In this document: positions 7,354 to 17,277 of the stretch, piece by piece
How the letters are laid out: every line of letters starts with the position of its first letter
How positions within the stretch are numbered: position 1 is the stretch's first letter
NCBI GenBank assembly: GCA_964453645.1
Contig: CAYVRJ010000005.1
Span: 110,797-174,796 of the forward strand
Source: CAYVRJ01 sp964453645
GTDB taxonomy: Bacteria; Bacillota; Clostridia; Christensenellales; JAWKQI01
Length of the DNA: 64,000 nt
Direction of reading: 5' to 3'
Notes under the pieces: generated by a model
Told to the model about the DNA's origin: nothing
Seen by the model: the letters and a program-made list of their open reading frames with translations, nothing else
Database searches by the model: none
Program-made: the position numbers and the translations under genes

Positions 7354-8481
7354 TTGAAAAGACTGAGTATCATCGGCTCCACCGGCTCCATCGGCACATC
7401 GGCCTTGCGGGTGGTGTCTCAGCGAGACGACATTGAACTGTTTGGCCTTTGCGCCCATAAAAATGTCGATCTGCTGATTGAACAAATAAAGCTATATAAG
7501 CCCAGAGTGGCTTGCCTAACGGGGTATACAAATTCTCCCGAGCTTAGAAAAAATGCCGGAAGTACCGAACTTTTTTTTGGCGAAAACGCCTATGAACTTT
7601 GCCTTGAGAAAAATAGCTGCGATATAGCCCTCATCGCTTCTCTGGGCATTGCGGGGCTTTCTTCCCTGCTCTTCGGAATTAAAAACGATATTCAAATTGC
7701 CCTTGCCAACAAGGAATCCCTGGTGTGCGGGGGAGCCATTGTCAACCAACTGTTAAAAGAGAAAAACGCTTCCATTCTGCCCGTGGACTCGGAGCTGAGT
7801 GCACTGTTTCAGTGTTTAAAGGGGTACGACCTATCGGGGGTGAAACGGCTCATCTTAACCGCATCGGGTGGTGCACTGCGCACCTTAAGTAAAGAAAAGA
7901 TGTTGGGTGCCACGGTGGACGAGGTGCTGCGCCATCCCAACTGGAATATGGGTAAAAAAATAACGGTGGACTGTGCCACCATGATCAACAAGGGTTTGGA
8001 AGTCATCGAGACATCCCACCTCTTTCGAACGGATATTTCAAAAATCGACATTGTCATACATCCTCAGAGCATAATACATTCCATGGTGGAATACAATAAT
8101 AGTGCGGTGATTGCCCATATGTCCCCCACCGATATGTGCCATGCCATCGAATATGCCCTTTGTTATCCACAAGTCAACGAGAGCGTGTGCGGGTATCTGA
8201 ATTTTGCGAAAGTGGGCACCCTCACCTTTGAGGAACCGGACTTTGAAAAATTCCCCTGCCTAAAGCTGGCCCTCACGTGCCTGGCCCATTCGCCTTGGGC
8301 GTGCGTGGTGCTCAATGCGGCAAACGAAGTGGCGGTGGATAAATTTTTACGGGGTGAAATCACCTTTGGGCAAATTTATGGGTTAATACACGGCGCTTTG
8401 GAGGCTTTAACGCCCATAGATTGTAAAAATATTGAGAACGTTTTTGAAACGGATAGATTGACCAGAGAATTTATGAAATAA
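7354..8481 (+). CDS. dxr: 1-deoxy-D-xylulose 5-phosphate reductoisomerase
   Basis: Second step of the MEP isoprenoid pathway: NADPH-dependent conversion of DXP to MEP. The N-terminal nucleotide-binding motif ISIIGSTGSIGTSAL-like (here LSIIGSTGSIGTSALRVV) opens the protein, followed by ALANKESLVCGG, LPVDSELSALFQ with the metal-binding Asp and Glu, LTASGGALR and the HPNWNMGKKITVDCATMINKGLEVIE block. Length (375) is slightly below the usual 380-400. Start is TTG with AGGAGA 7 bp upstream. It feeds IspG encoded two genes downstream. Confidence 0.96.
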   Translation: MKRLSIIGSTGSIGTSALRVVSQRDDIELFGLCAHKNVDLLIEQIKLYKPRVACLTGYTNSPELRKNAGSTELFFGENAYELCLEKNSCDIALIASLGIAGLSSLLFGIKNDIQIALANKESLVCGGAIVNQLLKEKNASILPVDSELSALFQCLKGYDLSGVKRLILTASGGALRTLSKEKMLGATVDEVLRHPNWNMGKKITVDCATMINKGLEVIETSHLFRTDISKIDIVIHPQSIIHSMVEYNNSAVIAHMSPTDMCHAIEYALCYPQVNESVCGYLNFAKVGTLTFEEPDFEKFPCLKLALTCLAHSPWACVVLNAANEVAVDKFLRGEITFGQIYGLIHGALEALTPIDCKNIENVFETDRLTREFMK

Positions 8482-8517
8482 TAGATTGTACAAAATTGAT
8501 GCGGAGGTTATACACTC

Positions 8518-9564
8518 TTGGAGTTTTTTTCAACAGCTTTGGGGATCATCGGTGCACTGCTGCTGCTCACCCTGCTGGTGGTGATTCACGAAGCAGGACA
8601 TTTTAGTGCAGGCAGACGGCTGGGGTTTCGAATTGAAGAGTTTGCCGTGGGCTTTGGGCCGAAGGCCTTAAAGTGGGTTAAAAAAGGTATTTTATACACC
8701 GTGCGGTGGTTGCCCTTTGGGGGATTTGTGCGGTTCTTTGGGGATAACGAAGAGGCGGAAAACCCGTCTAGCCCCGACAACTTCAACAACAAACCCATCT
8801 ACAAGCGTTTAATCGTGTTTGCGGCAGGGCCTCTCACCAACATTGTGTTTGGGTTTATATTAACCGTGGTTGTCCTAGTTGCCTTTGGGGACTACGCCCC
8901 CTTTATCGGCACAACCCTGCCCGGCTCTCCCGCCGAAAAAGCGGGAATCCTTGCGGACGACCGCATTGTGGAAGTGGACGGTCAGCGGATTGATTTTTAT
9001 ACAGAGCTGCAAATCGGCAATGTATTTCGGGGTAAAACCGGGGATGTCTCCGCAGTAACCGTGGAGCGGGGCGGAGAACGCTTAACCTTCGACGTACCCT
9101 ATGAATTTAACAAAGAGTACAACCGGGATATGATCGGCATCACCTATCGCCACGGCCGCATGAACTACGACGTTTTTAGTGCCATCGGCCTTTCCTTTAA
9201 GTGGCTGTATATCAACATTGTGGCCATCTTAGACACCATTGTGGGTGTGTTCTTCTTGGGCAGAGGGGCAGCGGATATGGCCGGATTTGTGGGCACCATC
9301 GCCATCATTTCCGAAGTCATCCGCTCCAACGCGGAAAATGCCCTGCGGCTGGCCGCCATCATCAGCATGAACTTAGGTGTTGTCAACTTGCTGCCATTAC
9401 CCGCCTTGGACGGGGGTAAGATTGTTCTGCTGGGAGTAGAAAAGGTGCGCAGACGGCAATTACCCGTTAAGGTGGAGATGTTTATCAATTTGCTGGGTTT
9501 TGCCTTTTTAATCGTGTGTATGCTGTTGCTCACCATTCAGGACATTTCCCGGCTGGTGGGGTAA
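8518..9564 (+). CDS. rseP: RIP (site-2 type) zinc metalloprotease, RseP/RasP family
   Basis: Intramembrane protease that cleaves membrane-embedded substrates such as anti-sigma factors and signal-peptide remnants. The 348-residue protein has HEAGH (residues 24-28) in the first membrane helix, a central PDZ domain (about 130-200, with GSPAEKAGILADDRIVEVDGQ), and NLLPLPALDGGK near the C-terminus providing the third zinc ligand. Start is TTG preceded by GGAGG. It lies in the conserved dxr-rseP-ispG order. Confidence 0.95.
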   Translation: MEFFSTALGIIGALLLLTLLVVIHEAGHFSAGRRLGFRIEEFAVGFGPKALKWVKKGILYTVRWLPFGGFVRFFGDNEEAENPSSPDNFNNKPIYKRLIVFAAGPLTNIVFGFILTVVVLVAFGDYAPFIGTTLPGSPAEKAGILADDRIVEVDGQRIDFYTELQIGNVFRGKTGDVSAVTVERGGERLTFDVPYEFNKEYNRDMIGITYRHGRMNYDVFSAIGLSFKWLYINIVAILDTIVGVFFLGRGAADMAGFVGTIAIISEVIRSNAENALRLAAIISMNLGVVNLLPLPALDGGKIVLLGVEKVRRRQLPVKVEMFINLLGFAFLIVCMLLLTIQDISRLVG

Positions 9565-9570
9565 TAACCC

Positions 9571-10611
9571 TTGAGTACATATTCAATTGATGTTGGCGGA
9601 GTAACCATTGGGGGTGGGGCAACCATCTCCATCCAATCCATGACCAATACCAAAACTTCGGATATAGAATTAACCATCGCTCAAATTAAGCGATTGGAAG
9701 CCACCGGGTGTGAAATTGTGCGCGTAGCCGTTGTGGATGAAAGCTGTGCCAAAGCCATTGGCGCAATTGTTGCCGGTGTAACCATTCCCGTGGTGGCCGA
9801 CATTCACTTCGACCATCGGCTGGCCATTTTAGCCGCCGAGAGTGGGGCACACAAAATTCGCATTAACCCGGGAAACATCGGAACAAAAGACGAAGTAAAA
9901 AAAGTGGCACACTGCTGCAAAGCCCACAAGATCCCCATTCGTGCGGGGATCAACGGGGGCAGTTTGCAAAAGGACATTTTATACGAACACGGAAGTGCCA
10001 ATGCAAAGGCCCTTGCCAAGAGTGCCCTTGAGAACGTTGGGTTGCTTGAAAGCTTTGGTTTTTACGACATTTGTATTTCCATTAAATCGTCGGATGTGAA
10101 AACCACCATCGATGCCAACACCCTCATTGCACAACAGGTGGACTACCCCCTGCACGTGGGGGTCACCGAAGCGGGAACCAGGGAAAACGCAATCATCAAA
10201 TCCTCAGCTGCCCTTGCCCCTCTGTTGCTCGGGGGCATTGGGGATACCCTGCGGGTTTCCATTTCGGGAGACCCGGTGCAAGAAGTGGTTGCTGCCAAGA
10301 AAATTCTCAACCTGTGTGGCATTCGGCGTTTTTCACCCGTTGTCATATCGTGCCCCACCTGCGGACGCACCAACATGGACGTTGCGGGTATGGCACTGGA
10401 AGTGGAACGGGCTGTTGCGGATATGGATAAACCCATAAAAATTGCGGTGATGGGTTGTGTTGTCAACGGTATCGGCGAGGGAAAGGCCTGCGATGTGGGT
10501 ATTGCCGGGGGAGAGGGTAAGTGCGCCCTGTTCGCCCGGGGAGAATATATTAAAACAGTGGATTACAATGGCGCTGTTGAGGCGCTGAAGGATTATATTA
10601 TAAATTTTTAA
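9571..10611 (+). CDS. ispG: 4-hydroxy-3-methylbut-2-en-1-yl diphosphate synthase (flavodoxin-type)
   Basis: [4Fe-4S] enzyme of the MEP pathway that converts MEcPP to HMBPP. The protein (346 residues, the short bacterial form) shows IQSMTNTKTSD near the N-terminus, a TIM-barrel with PVVADIHFDHR and IRINPGNIG, and the C-terminal cluster-binding part VISCPTCGRTNMDV...VMGCVVNGIGEGK with its three cysteines. Start TTG lies 6 bp after the rseP stop. The clostridial ferredoxin at 27085 could be an electron donor, which is only a guess. Confidence 0.96.
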   Translation: MSTYSIDVGGVTIGGGATISIQSMTNTKTSDIELTIAQIKRLEATGCEIVRVAVVDESCAKAIGAIVAGVTIPVVADIHFDHRLAILAAESGAHKIRINPGNIGTKDEVKKVAHCCKAHKIPIRAGINGGSLQKDILYEHGSANAKALAKSALENVGLLESFGFYDICISIKSSDVKTTIDANTLIAQQVDYPLHVGVTEAGTRENAIIKSSAALAPLLLGGIGDTLRVSISGDPVQEVVAAKKILNLCGIRRFSPVVISCPTCGRTNMDVAGMALEVERAVADMDKPIKIAVMGCVVNGIGEGKACDVGIAGGEGKCALFARGEYIKTVDYNGAVEALKDYIINF

Positions 10612-10621
10612 GGTTTTTAGT

Positions 10622-13600
10622 ATGGGGAAAAGTTTGATAGGTGAGGTCAACCACCGCTTGCATGTGATGCCGGTGAAGCTGCTTCGGGTGGAGCGCAGCA
10701 AGAGTGCGGGAAAGTATTTGCTCTATTTTCATGCACAAAATTTTTTAACACCCAATCAATATCACAAAATTTACACAGCTGTGCTGGCCCTGCTCCAATG
10801 GGAGTTTGTGCTGCACTTTACGTATGAAAATAAACCCTCTTCCCTGTCCGACTTAGGAGATGTCCAGACATATGTTGCACAGGTGGTTCAAGAGCACGGG
10901 CAGACCCTGCCCTCCATATTTAAGTTTTGCAGCGTTACCGCCCAGGGCAACGAGCTTCACTTTACTTTTTTTAACGAAATTTCTCACGCTATGTTTCAAC
11001 AAAATGCCTTTGATGCACTGGTGTCCGATTATTTTTTGACCTATCTGAATTATGAGGTCACCGTCACTTCCTCCTTGCAGAGTAAAGTGATTCAGCTTGA
11101 AAAGCGAAAACCAGCTGCACCTCCCGTTGAAAAAAAGCCCGTTGTGGTTCCTGCCGTTGAAAAGAAAGAGGATGAAAAATCGGACATCCTCCGGGGTAAG
11201 AAGATAACCATCGATCCCATCCACATCGCCGATCTCATACCCGATCAAAAAAATGTGGCCATTACCGGGGAAATTATCAGCTGCGAAAGTTTCACCACCA
11301 AGGACAACAAGTGGACCATCGTCACCCTTGGGTTGGCTGATGACACGGGTTATATTTACGCCAAGGCTTTTTACTCCCCCAAGGATTTTGAAGCTGTGGG
11401 GAGCCGGTTAAAGGGGTATGCCATCCTTAGGGGCAACATGAGTTTTGACAGTTATATAAAGGAAGACATTCTCAGCATCACAGATATCAACCTGTGTGCT
11501 CCCCCCAAGAAGCGAACCGACAATGCAAAGAAAAAGCGGGTGGAGCTACATCTGCACACCTGCATGAGTATGATGGATGCGCCCAACAAGGTGGACGACT
11601 GCATCAAGCGTGCCATCGAGTGGGGGCACAGCGCCATCGCCATCACCGACCACGGGGTGGTGCAATCCTTCCCGGATGCCGACCGATATTCCAAAAAAAT
11701 CAAGATATTATACGGCATGGAAGCCTATATTTTTGATGATACAGTAAAGGACAACACCACCTACGTAGTGTTTGATTTAGAGACCACCGGCCTAGACCCC
11801 CACAGAGAGGCTATCACCGAAATCGGTGCGGTGAAGATTGAGGGGGGCGAAATTGTCGATACCTTTTCCAGTTTCATCAACCCCAAGCGCAAGATTCCCC
11901 CAAAGATCACCGAGCTCACGGGCATTACCGATGAAATGGTTGCCGATGCCCCCGATTGTGAAGTGGTGCTTCAGCGGTTTTTAGACTTTGCAGGAGATGC
12001 AACCCTGCTGGCCCACAACGCAAACTTCGACATGGGATTTTTGCGGGCAAACACCAAGGTGAACAACAGGGCTGTGGACACCATTGAAATTTTTAAAAAG
12101 CGGTATCCCGGATTAAAATCCTATGGTTTGAGTTCAGTTGCCAAGTATTTAAATGTACCTCTGGAACACCACCGGGCGTTAAACGACGCCCAGTGTTTGG
12201 CGCAAATGTTTTTAATGTCTCAACCCAAGGGGGACAACCGAACCTACCACGCCGTGCTGTTGGTGAAAAACAAGACAGGGCTGAAAAACTTATATAAACT
12301 GGTGTCCGCCTCCCACCTCCACCACTTCTATAAACGGCCCAGAATCCCCAAGTCTCTGCTGGCCCAGCACAGGCAGGGGCTGCTGGTGGGCAGTGCCTGT
12401 GAGCGGGGGGAGATCTTTTCGTCTATCTTAAACAAGGACGGACGAACCTTTGAACTTTCTGAGTTTTACGACTACTTTGAACTGATGCCCAAGGCCAACA
12501 ATGCGTTTATGCTGCGGGAGGGAATTATACACAGCGAAGAGGAATTAAACGATATTTATCGCAAAATATTAAAGTTGGCGGAAAAGACGGGTAAGCTGGT
12601 GGTGGCCACCACCGACACCCACTTCCTCGATCCCAAGGACGAGTACTTCCGCAGGATCATCATGCACTCCCAAAAGTTTTCCAATGCAGACATGCAGGCT
12701 CCCCTGTACTTTAAAACCACCGAGGAGATGTTACACGACTTTGCCTTTTTGGGGGAGGATGTGGCTTATAAAATCGTTGTGGAAAATACCAACGCCATTG
12801 CCGATTCCATCGAAACCTTTCCCCTCTTGCCCAAGGATACGGCGATGCCCCGGATAGACGGTGCCAACGAGATGTTAAAGGAACTGTGCGAGACAACGGC
12901 AAAGCAAATCTATGGGGATATTCTGCCCCCGGTGGTGGAAAAAAGGCTGAAACGGGAACTGGATGCCATCCTTGGACATGGGTTTGGTGTGCTTTATTAT
13001 ATCGCCCACAAGCTGGTGCAAAAGTCACTCTCAGATGGCTATTTGGTGGGTTCGAGAGGTTCGGTGGGTTCTTCCTTTGCCGCATTTGCTGCGGGTATCA
13101 CCGAAGTAAATCCCCTGCCCCCCCACTATGTGTGTGAAACCTGCAAATTTTCAGACTTTGAAATAGACCACAACAAATACGAATGCGGTTGGGATTTACC
13201 CCACAGGTCGTGTCCCCACTGCGGGCAGGAGCTGTTCCGCACAGGGTTTAACATTCCCTTTGAAGTATTTTTGGGCATCAACGCCGATAAAGTGCCGGAT
13301 ATCGACTTAAACTTCAGTTCGGACTATCAGCCCATCGCCCATGCCTTCACCGAAGAGTTGTTCGGCTCGGAGTACGTGTTCCGTGCCGGAACGATTTCCT
13401 CCCTGCAAGAAAAGACCGCATACGGCCACGTGCGCAACTATTTGGACGAAAAGGGTATTGTGGTGCGCAAGCTGGAGGAGGAGCGGTTAAAGAGGGGTGT
13501 CAGCGGCGTAAAGAAGACCACCGGACAGCACCCGGGTGGCTTGGTTGTGGTGCCAAGAGATATGGATATCCACGACTTTACCCCCGTGCAGCGCCCTGCC

Positions 13601-14719
13601 AACGACCAAAACTCCACTTCGGTGACCACCCACTTCGACTTCAATTCCCTGCACGACACCCTGATCAAGTTAGATATATTAGGCCACGACGACCCCACCG
13701 TGTTAAAAATGCTCCACGAGCTGACGGGCATCGACCCAAAGACCCTGCCCTTAAATGACGAGGAGACGTTGAGCCTATTTTCTTCCACCAAAGCCTTGGG
13801 GGTCACTCCCGACGAGATTATGGGCTGCAAAAACGGAGCCATCGCCCTGCCCGAGTTTGGCACAAAGTTTGTGCGGGGCATGTTAAACGAACTAAACCCC
13901 ACCACCGTTGCAGAGCTGGTGCGCATTTCCGGCCTGTCCCACGGCACAAACGTTTGGCTGAGTAACGCACAGGATCTCATTCAATCGGGCATCGCCACCC
14001 TGTCCAGCGCCATCTGTACCCGAGACGACATCATGATCTACTTGACATCCATCGGCGTGGAGGAGCGCACAGCCTTTTTCACCATGGAAAACGTGCGCAA
14101 GGGGAAGGGACTCACCCCCGATATGGAGAGTGCCATGGCGGAAAAAAATACGCCCCCGTGGTTTATTGAGTCGTGTAAGAAGATTAGCTACATGTTCCCA
14201 AAAGCTCACGCCGCTGCTTATGTGATGATGGCGCTGCGCATCGCCTATTATAAAGTGCACCACCCTCTGGCCTTCTATGCGGCGTATTTCTCTGTGCGGG
14301 CAGACACGTTCTCCTCCAAATACGTCATGGGAACGGACATTAAAACGGCTTATCGCAAACTGCACGCCCAGGGTAAGGAGCTGACGGCACAACAGCAAGA
14401 TATGGTTTCGTTTTTGGAAGTTGCGGTGGAGATGTACGCCCGAGGGTTTCAATTCTTACCCATCGATTTAAACCACTCCCACGCCTTTAACTTTACCCCC
14501 GAGGGGAACGCCCTGCGGCTGCCGTTTATCACCATCGACGGGCTGGGTAAGAGTGCTGCACAAACGTTGATGACTGCCCGGGAGGAAATGCCCTTTATTT
14601 CGGTGGAAGATGTGCGGAAGCGGGGCAGAGTGAATGCGGCAACTGTTGAAAAGTTGCGGGAATACGGCTGTTTTGATGGCCTGCCCGAGACCGATCAATT
14701 GAGTTTGTTTGCGTTATAA
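10622..14719 (+). CDS. polC: DNA polymerase III alpha subunit, PolC type
   Basis: Gram-positive replicative polymerase with built-in proofreading. Order in the 1365-residue protein: N-terminal domain, OB fold (about 190-290, KKITIDPIHIADLIPDQKNVAITGE...), PHP domain opening with VELHLHTCMSMMDA, an inserted DnaQ-like exonuclease (VFDLETTGLDPHREAITEIGAVKI ... HNANFDMGFLRAN ... HHRALNDAQ), the second part of PHP, then the polymerase core with GSRGSVGSSFAAFAAGITEVNPL, a four-Cys zinc module (CETC...C..CG) and PDIDLNFSSDYQP. It is a little shorter than the typical 1430. Close spacing to ispG and recJ suggests one transcript. Confidence 0.97.
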   Translation: MGKSLIGEVNHRLHVMPVKLLRVERSKSAGKYLLYFHAQNFLTPNQYHKIYTAVLALLQWEFVLHFTYENKPSSLSDLGDVQTYVAQVVQEHGQTLPSIFKFCSVTAQGNELHFTFFNEISHAMFQQNAFDALVSDYFLTYLNYEVTVTSSLQSKVIQLEKRKPAAPPVEKKPVVVPAVEKKEDEKSDILRGKKITIDPIHIADLIPDQKNVAITGEIISCESFTTKDNKWTIVTLGLADDTGYIYAKAFYSPKDFEAVGSRLKGYAILRGNMSFDSYIKEDILSITDINLCAPPKKRTDNAKKKRVELHLHTCMSMMDAPNKVDDCIKRAIEWGHSAIAITDHGVVQSFPDADRYSKKIKILYGMEAYIFDDTVKDNTTYVVFDLETTGLDPHREAITEIGAVKIEGGEIVDTFSSFINPKRKIPPKITELTGITDEMVADAPDCEVVLQRFLDFAGDATLLAHNANFDMGFLRANTKVNNRAVDTIEIFKKRYPGLKSYGLSSVAKYLNVPLEHHRALNDAQCLAQMFLMSQPKGDNRTYHAVLLVKNKTGLKNLYKLVSASHLHHFYKRPRIPKSLLAQHRQGLLVGSACERGEIFSSILNKDGRTFELSEFYDYFELMPKANNAFMLREGIIHSEEELNDIYRKILKLAEKTGKLVVATTDTHFLDPKDEYFRRIIMHSQKFSNADMQAPLYFKTTEEMLHDFAFLGEDVAYKIVVENTNAIADSIETFPLLPKDTAMPRIDGANEMLKELCETTAKQIYGDILPPVVEKRLKRELDAILGHGFGVLYYIAHKLVQKSLSDGYLVGSRGSVGSSFAAFAAGITEVNPLPPHYVCETCKFSDFEIDHNKYECGWDLPHRSCPHCGQELFRTGFNIPFEVFLGINADKVPDIDLNFSSDYQPIAHAFTEELFGSEYVFRAGTISSLQEKTAYGHVRNYLDEKGIVVRKLEEERLKRGVSGVKKTTGQHPGGLVVVPRDMDIHDFTPVQRPANDQNSTSVTTHFDFNSLHDTLIKLDILGHDDPTVLKMLHELTGIDPKTLPLNDEETLSLFSSTKALGVTPDEIMGCKNGAIALPEFGTKFVRGMLNELNPTTVAELVRISGLSHGTNVWLSNAQDLIQSGIATLSSAICTRDDIMIYLTSIGVEERTAFFTMENVRKGKGLTPDMESAMAEKNTPPWFIESCKKISYMFPKAHAAAYVMMALRIAYYKVHHPLAFYAAYFSVRADTFSSKYVMGTDIKTAYRKLHAQGKELTAQQQDMVSFLEVAVEMYARGFQFLPIDLNHSHAFNFTPEGNALRLPFITIDGLGKSAAQTLMTAREEMPFISVEDVRKRGRVNAATVEKLREYGCFDGLPETDQLSLFAL

Positions 14720-14730
14720 CAGGAGTAACC

Positions 14731-16341
14731 ATGGAATCCGTTTTCGTCCACGATATAGAAAAGGCCATCACACAGGAACTGAATATTGCCCCCACTTTAG
14801 CTGCCCTATTGGTGGCCCGGGGGATTGACACCCCAGCGTTCGCCCAAGAATTTTTATATCCCAAATATTCAAATATGCATTCGCCAAACCTCTTTGCAGA
14901 CATGCAAAAGTGTGTGGATATTCTAAAACACACCTTAGCCACAGGGGGTAAAATCGCCATTTATGGGGATTACGACTGCGACGGCGTCTCAGGCGCTTCG
15001 ATATTATATTCCTATTTATATACAAAAACGAAAAATCTTTCGCTCATTTTTTCCGATCGCATTGAAGACGGTTATGGCTTTTCTATGAATAAACTGAGTG
15101 AACTAACGGGGGTTTCGCTGCTCATTCTGGTGGATTGCGGCATCACCAGCACTTTGGAGATTGCCGCTGCCAACGAACTGGGCGTCTGCGTTTTGGTGCT
15201 GGATCACCACGAGTGCCCAAGCGTTCTGCCCCCGGCGTATGCCATCGTCAACCCAAAACTTCCCGGCAGTGCCTATCCCTACGCACATCTGTGCGGTGCG
15301 GGACTGGCCTTTAAGTTTATCTGCGCCCTGGAGAGCAACTACTTTGCGGCAAATTATATCGACATCGCCGCACTGGGCACCATTGGCGACATTGTACCCT
15401 TGACGGGGGAAAACAGGATCATCGCCTCCATCGGCCTATCAAAAATGCGCAAAAAACCTTCGGAGGGAATTTTAGAACTGTGTAAGGTTTCCAACATCGA
15501 CCACAGCAAAATGACTGCTCGGCAAGTGGCCTTTTCCCTCTCCCCCCGGATTAATGCCGCCAGCCGCATGGACAGCGCCTACAACGCTGCCCGGGTGTTG
15601 TGTAACTTTGCGCCAAAGAAGTACGCTCAAGTGCTGCAAACCCTCAACACAGCTCGGCAAGCGGAAGCGGACAGGATCACCAAGGCTGCTAAGAAGTCCA
15701 TGGGAGAAGGGGAAAACTTTATCTTTGCCTATGGAGATTTTAACCCCGGGGTGATTGGCATTGTGGCCTCCCGGCTGTGTGAAGAGTATGTGAAACCTGC
15801 GTTTATATTTGCTAGAAATAAGGAAAATTACGTGGGCAGTGTGCGCAGCGTAGGGAATTTTAACGTGTACAACGCACTGTCTGCCCACAACGGATTATAC
15901 CTAAAGTTTGGCGGACACGCACAGGCGGCAGGGCTGACCCTGTGTGAAGATCATTTACACACCTTGCGGGACTTACTGCGGGAGGGGCTTGCGGATGCCG
16001 TGTATGAAAAACCCATTCACTACGACGTGGTTGTGAAGCTTGTCTCCATTACAGAGGAGTTGATCGAACAACTTGCCCTGCTAGAGCCAACGGGGCACAA
16101 GAACCCACCGCCGGTTTTTATGGCAAAGGGAGTGCAGTTAAAAGACCCAAGTTTGTTTGGCAAAGAAAAAAAAGTGCACCTTATGGGCACTTTGTGTGAT
16201 GAGACGGGGCAGTTGCCCGCCATACTCTATCAGTTTGGAACGGATGTGGAGCAGTTGCCCCGGCGGTTCGACTGTATTTTTACGGCGGAGATCAACACCT
16301 ACACAAGTGCACCTCAGGCCAACATTGTTAAGATACTGTAG
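14731..16341 (+). CDS. recJ: Single-stranded-DNA-specific 5'-3' exonuclease RecJ
   Basis: DHH-family exonuclease used in recombination and mismatch repair. The 536-residue protein shows IYGDYDCDGVSGASIL (motif I), LVDCGITS, the eponymous LDHHE in VLVLDHHECPSVLPPAYAIVNPK, and the DHHA1-type GGHAQAAGLTL near residue 390. The C-terminal about 100 residues form the OB-like RecJ domain. Start ATG follows AGGAG. Last gene of the long plus-strand run; an R1 repeat follows. Confidence 0.93.
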   Translation: MESVFVHDIEKAITQELNIAPTLAALLVARGIDTPAFAQEFLYPKYSNMHSPNLFADMQKCVDILKHTLATGGKIAIYGDYDCDGVSGASILYSYLYTKTKNLSLIFSDRIEDGYGFSMNKLSELTGVSLLILVDCGITSTLEIAAANELGVCVLVLDHHECPSVLPPAYAIVNPKLPGSAYPYAHLCGAGLAFKFICALESNYFAANYIDIAALGTIGDIVPLTGENRIIASIGLSKMRKKPSEGILELCKVSNIDHSKMTARQVAFSLSPRINAASRMDSAYNAARVLCNFAPKKYAQVLQTLNTARQAEADRITKAAKKSMGEGENFIFAYGDFNPGVIGIVASRLCEEYVKPAFIFARNKENYVGSVRSVGNFNVYNALSAHNGLYLKFGGHAQAAGLTLCEDHLHTLRDLLREGLADAVYEKPIHYDVVVKLVSITEELIEQLALLEPTGHKNPPPVFMAKGVQLKDPSLFGKEKKVHLMGTLCDETGQLPAILYQFGTDVEQLPRRFDCIFTAEINTYTSAPQANIVKIL

Positions 16342-16367
16342 GGGGTTTTTGTTGGGTGCTGATTTTT

Positions 16368-16516
16368 AAGGGGGACTACTCGTCCCCCTTTGATCCCCCT
16401 CGGCGGCAGGGACTGGGTCCCTGCACCCCTTTATGGGGGGTAATATAGCATTGTATTAGTAAAGCGATAGCTTTGCGACAAAAAGTCCCCTAAACGGGGT
16501 ATGGGGTGGAACCCCA
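16368..16516 (-). repeat. R1 palindromic repeat, copy 1 (type II right end)
   Basis: Lies between the convergent ends of recJ and plsY and is oriented on the minus strand. Its parts, read on minus, are a TGGGGTTCCACCCCA hairpin (16502-16516), a short arm pair, GCAAAGCTATCGCTTT, GCAGGGACCCAGTCCCTGC and a terminal AAGGGGGAC...GTCCCCCTT hairpin (16368-16390). It shares block order with copies 5 and 7. Confidence 0.85.
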
Positions 16517-16532
16517 TAAAAACAATAAATTC

Positions 16533-17210
16533 TTACACTTTAGACTGATGAAAACTCTTGGCACCCAGCTTCTTCTTGTCCTTGATGCGCTGAGGCTTGG
16601 GCTTTTTGGATAAATCAAACTTAGGCTCCGTACCCTTGATGAGCCGAACAATGTTCTCCCGATGGGCGATGAGACAGATGGCAGCTAAAATCACCATGGT
16701 CCCTTGAAAATATACGTCAATTGGCCGAAACACAAAGCTAAATACCGCAGCCAATGTCACCCCGGCAATGGAACCAACGGAAACCCGTGCTGTCAGGGCG
16801 ATTAAGAGAATTGCAAAGGCAAACACATAAATACCGTAGTCAAAGGCTAAATAAAGCACAACACCCGCCGAGGTGGCAATGCCCTTGCCCCCCTTAAACT
16901 TTAAAAACATGGGGAACATGTGCCCCAACACCACCGCAATGGCAGCCACATAGGAACCCAAAGGCCCAGCAATTAAATATCCCAAATAACAGGACGCAAC
17001 GCCCTTGAGTCCGTCCCCCAAGAAGGTGAGCAGACCTAGCTTCCAGCCAAAGTTGCGCAGCATGTTGGCTGTGCCCGCATTGCCACTGCCGTACTTTCGA
17101 ATATCCCGCTTGAGCATAACGGTGGAGAGCACGTAGGCAAAAGACACACAGCCCAAAAAATAAGCAACAACTGCCGTCAGTCCCAAAAACAATATATCAT
17201 AAATATTCAT
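16533..17210 (-). CDS. plsY: Glycerol-3-phosphate acyltransferase PlsY
   Basis: Membrane enzyme that acylates glycerol-3-phosphate from acyl-phosphate, first step of phospholipid synthesis. The 225-residue protein has about five hydrophobic helices and the three family motifs: SGNAGTANMLRNFG (usually SGNPGATN), KFKGGKGIATSAGV, and a third cytoplasmic loop with HRENIVRLIKG. A basic C-terminal tail (LSKKPKPQRIKDKKKLGAKSF) is cytosolic. It sits downstream of der, as in many Clostridia. Confidence 0.94.
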   Translation of the reverse strand: MNIYDILFLGLTAVVAYFLGCVSFAYVLSTVMLKRDIRKYGSGNAGTANMLRNFGWKLGLLTFLGDGLKGVASCYLGYLIAGPLGSYVAAIAVVLGHMFPMFLKFKGGKGIATSAGVVLYLAFDYGIYVFAFAILLIALTARVSVGSIAGVTLAAVFSFVFRPIDVYFQGTMVILAAICLIAHRENIVRLIKGTEPKFDLSKKPKPQRIKDKKKLGAKSFHQSKV

Positions 17211-17277
17211 GATGTTATCCTCCGCAAGTCAAATAATTTATAATGCACAACGAAACAATGGTGATTCGTTTGTTGTT